Assembly (NCBI RefSeq): GCF_025370935.1
Contig: NC_133500.1
Span: 11,424,236 to 11,488,235 of the forward strand
Length of the DNA: 64,000 nt
Direction of reading: 5' to 3'
From: Choristoneura fumiferana
Lineage: Eukaryota > Arthropoda > Insecta > Lepidoptera > Tortricidae
Of this stretch, positions 59,713 through 64,000 are shown one piece after another (position 1 is the stretch's first letter; every line of letters begins with the position of its first letter). The notes beneath the pieces were generated by a model that was given only the letters and a program-made list of their open reading frames with translations, was not told the DNA's origin and ran no database searches. Made by a program: the position numbers and the translations under genes.

Positions 59713-61410
59713 TAATACACCGTTGGCCTAATCATCAATTTACCTAACATAACGTCAGCTAAAACCATGCCATAAGTTTACACTTTTCACAAACTTTTTA
59801 TAGGACAAATTTCGATTAGGACAAATCAGTCAGGGGATACCACTGTAAAGGTATTAAAAGGGAGTGACACGGGACTCTTTGGTATATCGATACCAAAACA
59901 TAAGCTATAAAGCTATTTAATATTTATACAGTTTTAAACCGAACTCTAGCTCATATTCGCCGAACCCCGGCCCTAAGCCGTGTCCACACTTATACACAAT
60001 GACTTAGTGCAAAACGAACTTTACACAATCCTAAAATAATTTACGGGCGATAGAAAATTCAAATGTTATAAAATTTAAGCAAGTGTCCATTCAGACAGAC
60101 GGATCGACGGGCTTTTATTTACCAATAACTATTAAAATAAATACACGGGCCATTCACGTGTTACGCCTTGAAATGGAACCACGGCTTGATTCGAAACAAG
60201 TCAGGCATGGGTGTCGTAAGTTTTTTACCGATTTTGTCTGTCTCTAACGGTTGTTTTCATTCAAACATATATATCCAAAAGAGTTTAATAATAACCAAAC
60301 TCGAATGACTTAAATTGATTTGTTCCGTTTCGGGATTAAAAAATAACTAGATTTGTACAATAGCAGTGACAAATGACTAATGAGTTTCAAAATTTAAATA
60401 GCGAGTGTTTTTTTGTTTTGTGTGTTGCGCTTTTTGGTAGTTTTTGTTAAATAGGGAACATTACTGCAATGTTCTGCCGTCAGATCAGAATGCAGCACTA
60501 GCACAAGCCATAAGTTCTTTGAATGTCTTAAATTTATTTTATCTACATGCATATCATAACTTCCCTATTATATGTTCAGAAACGACTATCAAATGGCCTT
60601 TATTAAGAAACCTGGTATCTGCGGGTGCATCTTAATGTTTACATTAAAGTATCGGTAATACTTTTTTTAACAATGCATATCTGTACATATTGTAGAAAAC
60701 TTATGACATGCATGTAGATAATAATTATTATTCAAAGTCAAAGTCAAAGTCAAAATACAGGCCAAATCTGAACACATTATAGAAAACTTATGATATGCAT
60801 GTATAGTTATGTATGCGGCTATACATAATTAGGCATTAAAACACTCGTGTGATATTATTATGAAACTCGCCTTCGGCTCAACCACAAAACCAAAACCACA
60901 CTCGTACTTTAATGCCTCTCATTATGCACCAGCCACATAAATAACTATTAAATGTACGTATGATGCCATAATATCATTATTATTTCAATTAAATTTTCGA
61001 TGTAAATATCATGTTATTTTGTTACTTATAAGTAAAGAGAACTGACGTTGTAATGGCGGTTTGTTTACGGTCTGTGCTAGTGCCGCCCCCTGCGCAGAGC
61101 TTGGAGTTATATGTATTCCCTATTGTTTTGCTTTGTTTTTCATAATTATGTTCCGATTTTTTGTCTCTCGTTCTATTATTAATGTATCATTTGAATTTTC
61201 TATCACATGCAAAGGTAACATGCTATAAATAGGCAAAAATAATATTACAGGAAACAATTACAATGAGTATTACGCGTCTTACAACAGTAAGGTTCCAAGC
61301 TAGTTTACAAAAAGCGTACCTCGCTCGACGAACGATTTGGATAATGTCAATACGTCAAAAATTTTCATAAGTTAGCAGGGTTATTATTGGAATGAAACTT
61401 TTAAAAACCG
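59713..61410. other. gene-free stretch
   Basis: AT-rich; an (AAAGTC)n run near 60737-60755 marks a retrotransposon tail. No coding evidence. Confidence 0.5.
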
Positions 61411-61413
61411 TTA

Positions 61414-61624
61414 GACTCCATTTCCACCAGAGATGTGCGAGCATATGTTGCGGGAAATGTGTTTTTCATGAACCAATAGAATCGCTTCATTTATCTATCC
61501 TCGCACAGCTTAGCTCTAGTGGAAACAGCTGAGTGGAGCGAGGACAAATGAAGCTTTTCTATTGGTTCATGAAAAACAAACACCTCACAAGACATCCTCC
61601 CATATCTCTGGTGAAAACGCAGCC
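61414..61624. mobile_element. PIF/Harbinger-type foldback, family A
   Basis: Ends GACTCCATTTCCACCAGAGATG and CATCTCTGGTGAAAACGCAGCC; TTA on the left, TAA on the right. Inner motif CATGAACCAATAGAA and its complement. Related copy at 62726-62927. Confidence 0.75.
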
Positions 61625-61627
61625 TAA

Positions 61628-61768
61628 GGGCCTGTTTCACCACTTGTCGACTAACTTTAAGTGTCAGATAAAAGTAATGCCGTCTTTGTTTATTCGGACA
61701 AAACAAACTGAGACGGCATCACTGATATCCGTCACTTAAAGTTAGTCGATAACTGGTGAAACAGCCCC
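61628..61768. mobile_element. PIF/Harbinger-type foldback, family B
   Basis: Ends GGGCCTGTTTCACCAC and GGTGAAACAGCCCC, flanked by TAA (61625-61627, 61769-61771). It abuts the family A element and shares its TAA. Confidence 0.85.
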
Positions 61769-62253
61769 TAAGACTTAAAGATCTGACAGTTAGAGGGGTG
61801 CGGGTAATGCATGTCCCGAACTGTACGACCTAATAATAGATGCACTGGTAATTCGTGTACTGTATTCAAATCACATAACGGGACAAATTATCAATACGTG
61901 CATTATAAATGGCTTATTATTATTAGATCGTTCATTCCAAGGCAATAATTACTCGAGCGTACACTAACCATAACCAAACATTGTTAGAGTAGGACATAAG
62001 TAGAAAACTAATGAACGAGGTATTTAAATTTTTGATAAGAAATTTATGTCAAAAATTTGACTGTAACGATGAAAGTGTTGTCTTTCAGTTTCTACTTTTT
62101 ATGTCTTACTGTTAAGATGGTTTTCTTGGAAATAACCGACTTCAAATGCGAATAATATTACAAATAATCGCTTTTGATCAAAAGGTTATGTTACGGATTG
62201 TGAAGATATCGTCGTACAAATCTACAGAAAAAAACTAAAAAACCTGAGTAGGT

Positions 62254-62374
62254 ACAGTCAACAGCAGAAGTAGACGAGCAGCTGTGGTGCTTAAAATAAT
62301 CTACACACGGCTCTACTGCCAAGGTAATAAGAGTGTTTATATAGATTATTTTGAGCAACGCAACTGACTGTACC
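62254..62374. mobile_element. short foldback element
   Basis: Inverted ends GGTACAGTCA and TGACTGTACC; partly paired AATAATCTA/TAGATTATT in the interior. Confidence 0.5.
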
Positions 62375-62725
62375 TGCTTTTTGAAGCCGATATTATATTT
62401 TCTTTATGAACTTCTAACACTGTCAGTTTCTCTCAGACTCCATTGTATTAGTCAGATTAATATCTTTGACAGCACGAAATATATTTTTAAAAGTTGAATT
62501 CCAAGCACCGCCCAGTCCAAATAATGGTCAATTATTACATTATATCACGCCTTAAATATTCAAATTACTCTAATGGACTGCCAGAGACGCTGGTGTTAGT
62601 AAAAGACTTGGTTGCGTCTCTTTTACACACTTTTAATTAGAGAGGGACGAGCTAGCGTCTGAAATCAAAAGGCTCCATGAGCGAGTTTAAAACTGGCGAG
62701 TAGCACTTAAGCCTCTACTTATTTA

Positions 62726-62927
62726 GGCTACGTTTCTACAAGAGATGCGCGAGGAATGTGTTCATCATGAACCAATAGAAACGATTTATTTACCTATACT
62801 CGCACCGCTGAGCTGTTTCCACTAGAGCTGCGCTGAGCGACGATAAGCAAATGAAGCGTTTCTATTGGTTCATGACAGTCACATTCCTCGTAAGGCATCC
62901 TCACACATCTCTGGTGTAAACGCAGCC
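62726..62927. mobile_element. PIF/Harbinger-type foldback, family A
   Basis: Ends GGCTACGTTTCTACAAGAGATG and CATCTCTGGTGTAAACGCAGCC, flanked by TTA (62723-62725, 62928-62930). Confidence 0.8.
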
Positions 62928-63198
62928 TTAAACAGCCGACCTACGTAAGTCAGGGTTTAATAACATACGAGTACACAAGGTGAAATTAAAGTCTTCCAAA
63001 ATATATCAGCAGGTTAGGTTGGTGACTGACCACCCCATGTTTTTCGGGATATTAATGGTTAACTAATGCTTCAATACATTGATCGATGTTCAAAGTCGCG
63101 TCAAAGTGTAAAAGTGATGAAAAACGCAGGTGCGTTCAGTCAAACTTAACCAACAACTATACATATTATATACAGATATACACTTCGGATATATTTTG

Positions 63199-63385
63199 GT
63201 CAGTTTTGTTAGTCGTCAGTTATACTTAGCAGATTCGCTAATCGTCAGATTTATTTGCTAAAGTTGGCGAAAAAGAAATTTGTCAATAAGCTCATCTAAC
63301 AGAGAACGCGTCTGGCAAATAAATCTTGACGACAAGCGAATCTGCTAAGTATAACTGACGACTGACTAATCTGACCAAAACGTAT
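63199..63385. mobile_element. foldback element with ~60-bp arms
   Basis: Arms contain GTCAGTTATACTTAGCAGATTC and its complement around a ~60-bp loop. 63386-64000 beyond it shows no gene. Confidence 0.65.
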
Positions 63386-64000
63386 CTGACGTATATCGTG
63401 ATATCCGTTCATTGCTCGTTTGCCAAGGAATGAAAGAAGCAATAAGTCCAGTAGTCGTCGCACTCGCTAGATTTCACTCGCTCAATATCAAGCCAAAGTC
63501 ATGGCGAAGGCATAGTCAAACACTTCAATGATACATATTTTGCTTGATTTATCTAAAAATTTATAAAGTAACTGTAACAGACGATTCTGTTTCCCAATAA
63601 GACCGAATGATAAACGCACTGAAAACATATGCTTACTTTGGGACTGGGCCAAATGGGTTCAAATGTCCTTTTTTTATATAATACAGGACAATTCCCATGA
63701 TTCTAACAGATTTGCTACAACAACCCTACTTCAGGTTGAAATTCTTTCGATTTATATTACCTCGTAAGCTCACGTCAAATTTTAATTAACATAGTTTAAA
63801 ACTTATGACAATCAAAAAAGTTGACTTTTGCTTCAATGTACTAAATTTAGTACGCTGGGTCTTACAAAGTAATCACACTTGTTTTATTTAGATAAATTAA
63901 TAAAAAATATGTTTTCAATGCATTTATATAGTACTGTCTCGTTCTATTGTATAGCGACGTCTCGTTCTATCGTCTGTTACGGCTACAGTCCGAGCGGTTC

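Overview
This window is nuclear DNA of an insect, most likely a moth or butterfly. Genes have spliced exons and long introns, and the AT-rich DNA between exons is full of tRNA-derived SINEs ending in (GAT)n, non-LTR retrotransposon tails and hAT, PIF/Harbinger and Tc1-type foldback elements of kinds common in Lepidoptera. I can support three host genes and one broken LTR retrotransposon; species cannot be fixed from sequence alone.

Region 1 (about 4.5-33.8 kb, + strand) is one large gene whose last exons encode a Spec3/Stum-type membrane domain. It is therefore the homologue of Drosophila stum, a gene needed for mechanical sensing in proprioceptive neurons. Ten coding exons join with consistent phases from 6390 to the stop at 33774-33776 and give 1,223 residues: a long basic, Ser/Pro- and Lys/Glu-rich disordered region, a series of Cys/Arg clusters, and the C-terminal membrane domain. 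The first coding exon is unresolved (candidate at 4565). The introns hold young SINEs with perfect target-site duplications, several hAT elements, and a decaying tandem array of copies of one stum exon (25.2-26.2 kb).

Region 2 (37.0-49.7 kb) holds two head-to-head paralogous zinc-finger transcription-factor genes. One lies on the minus strand (39852 to 36995, 611 aa) and one on the plus strand (47814 to 49715, 561 aa). Each begins with a ZAD domain split by one phase-0 intron at the same position, followed by about 11-12 C2H2-type fingers and a shared C-terminal tail.

Between these two genes sits a 6,770-bp BEL/Pao retrotransposon (41020-47789). It has 527-bp LTRs that differ at five positions and a 5-bp target duplication (AGTAT). 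The second duplication ends 19 bp before the start codon of the plus-strand zinc-finger gene, so that gene's proximal 5' region is now an LTR. The gag-pol region is broken by five frameshifts. A nested foldback element also lies in the shared upstream region.

Region 3 (49.7-64 kb) and the first 4.5 kb have no recognisable gene. They hold PIF/Harbinger-type elements with TAA or TTA duplications, an hAT element with an 8-bp duplication, a 1.53-kb Tc1-type element with about 290-bp inverted arms, one of three copies of a 427-bp inverted-repeat element, and foldback sequences. I found no rRNA, functional tRNA or CRISPR array.
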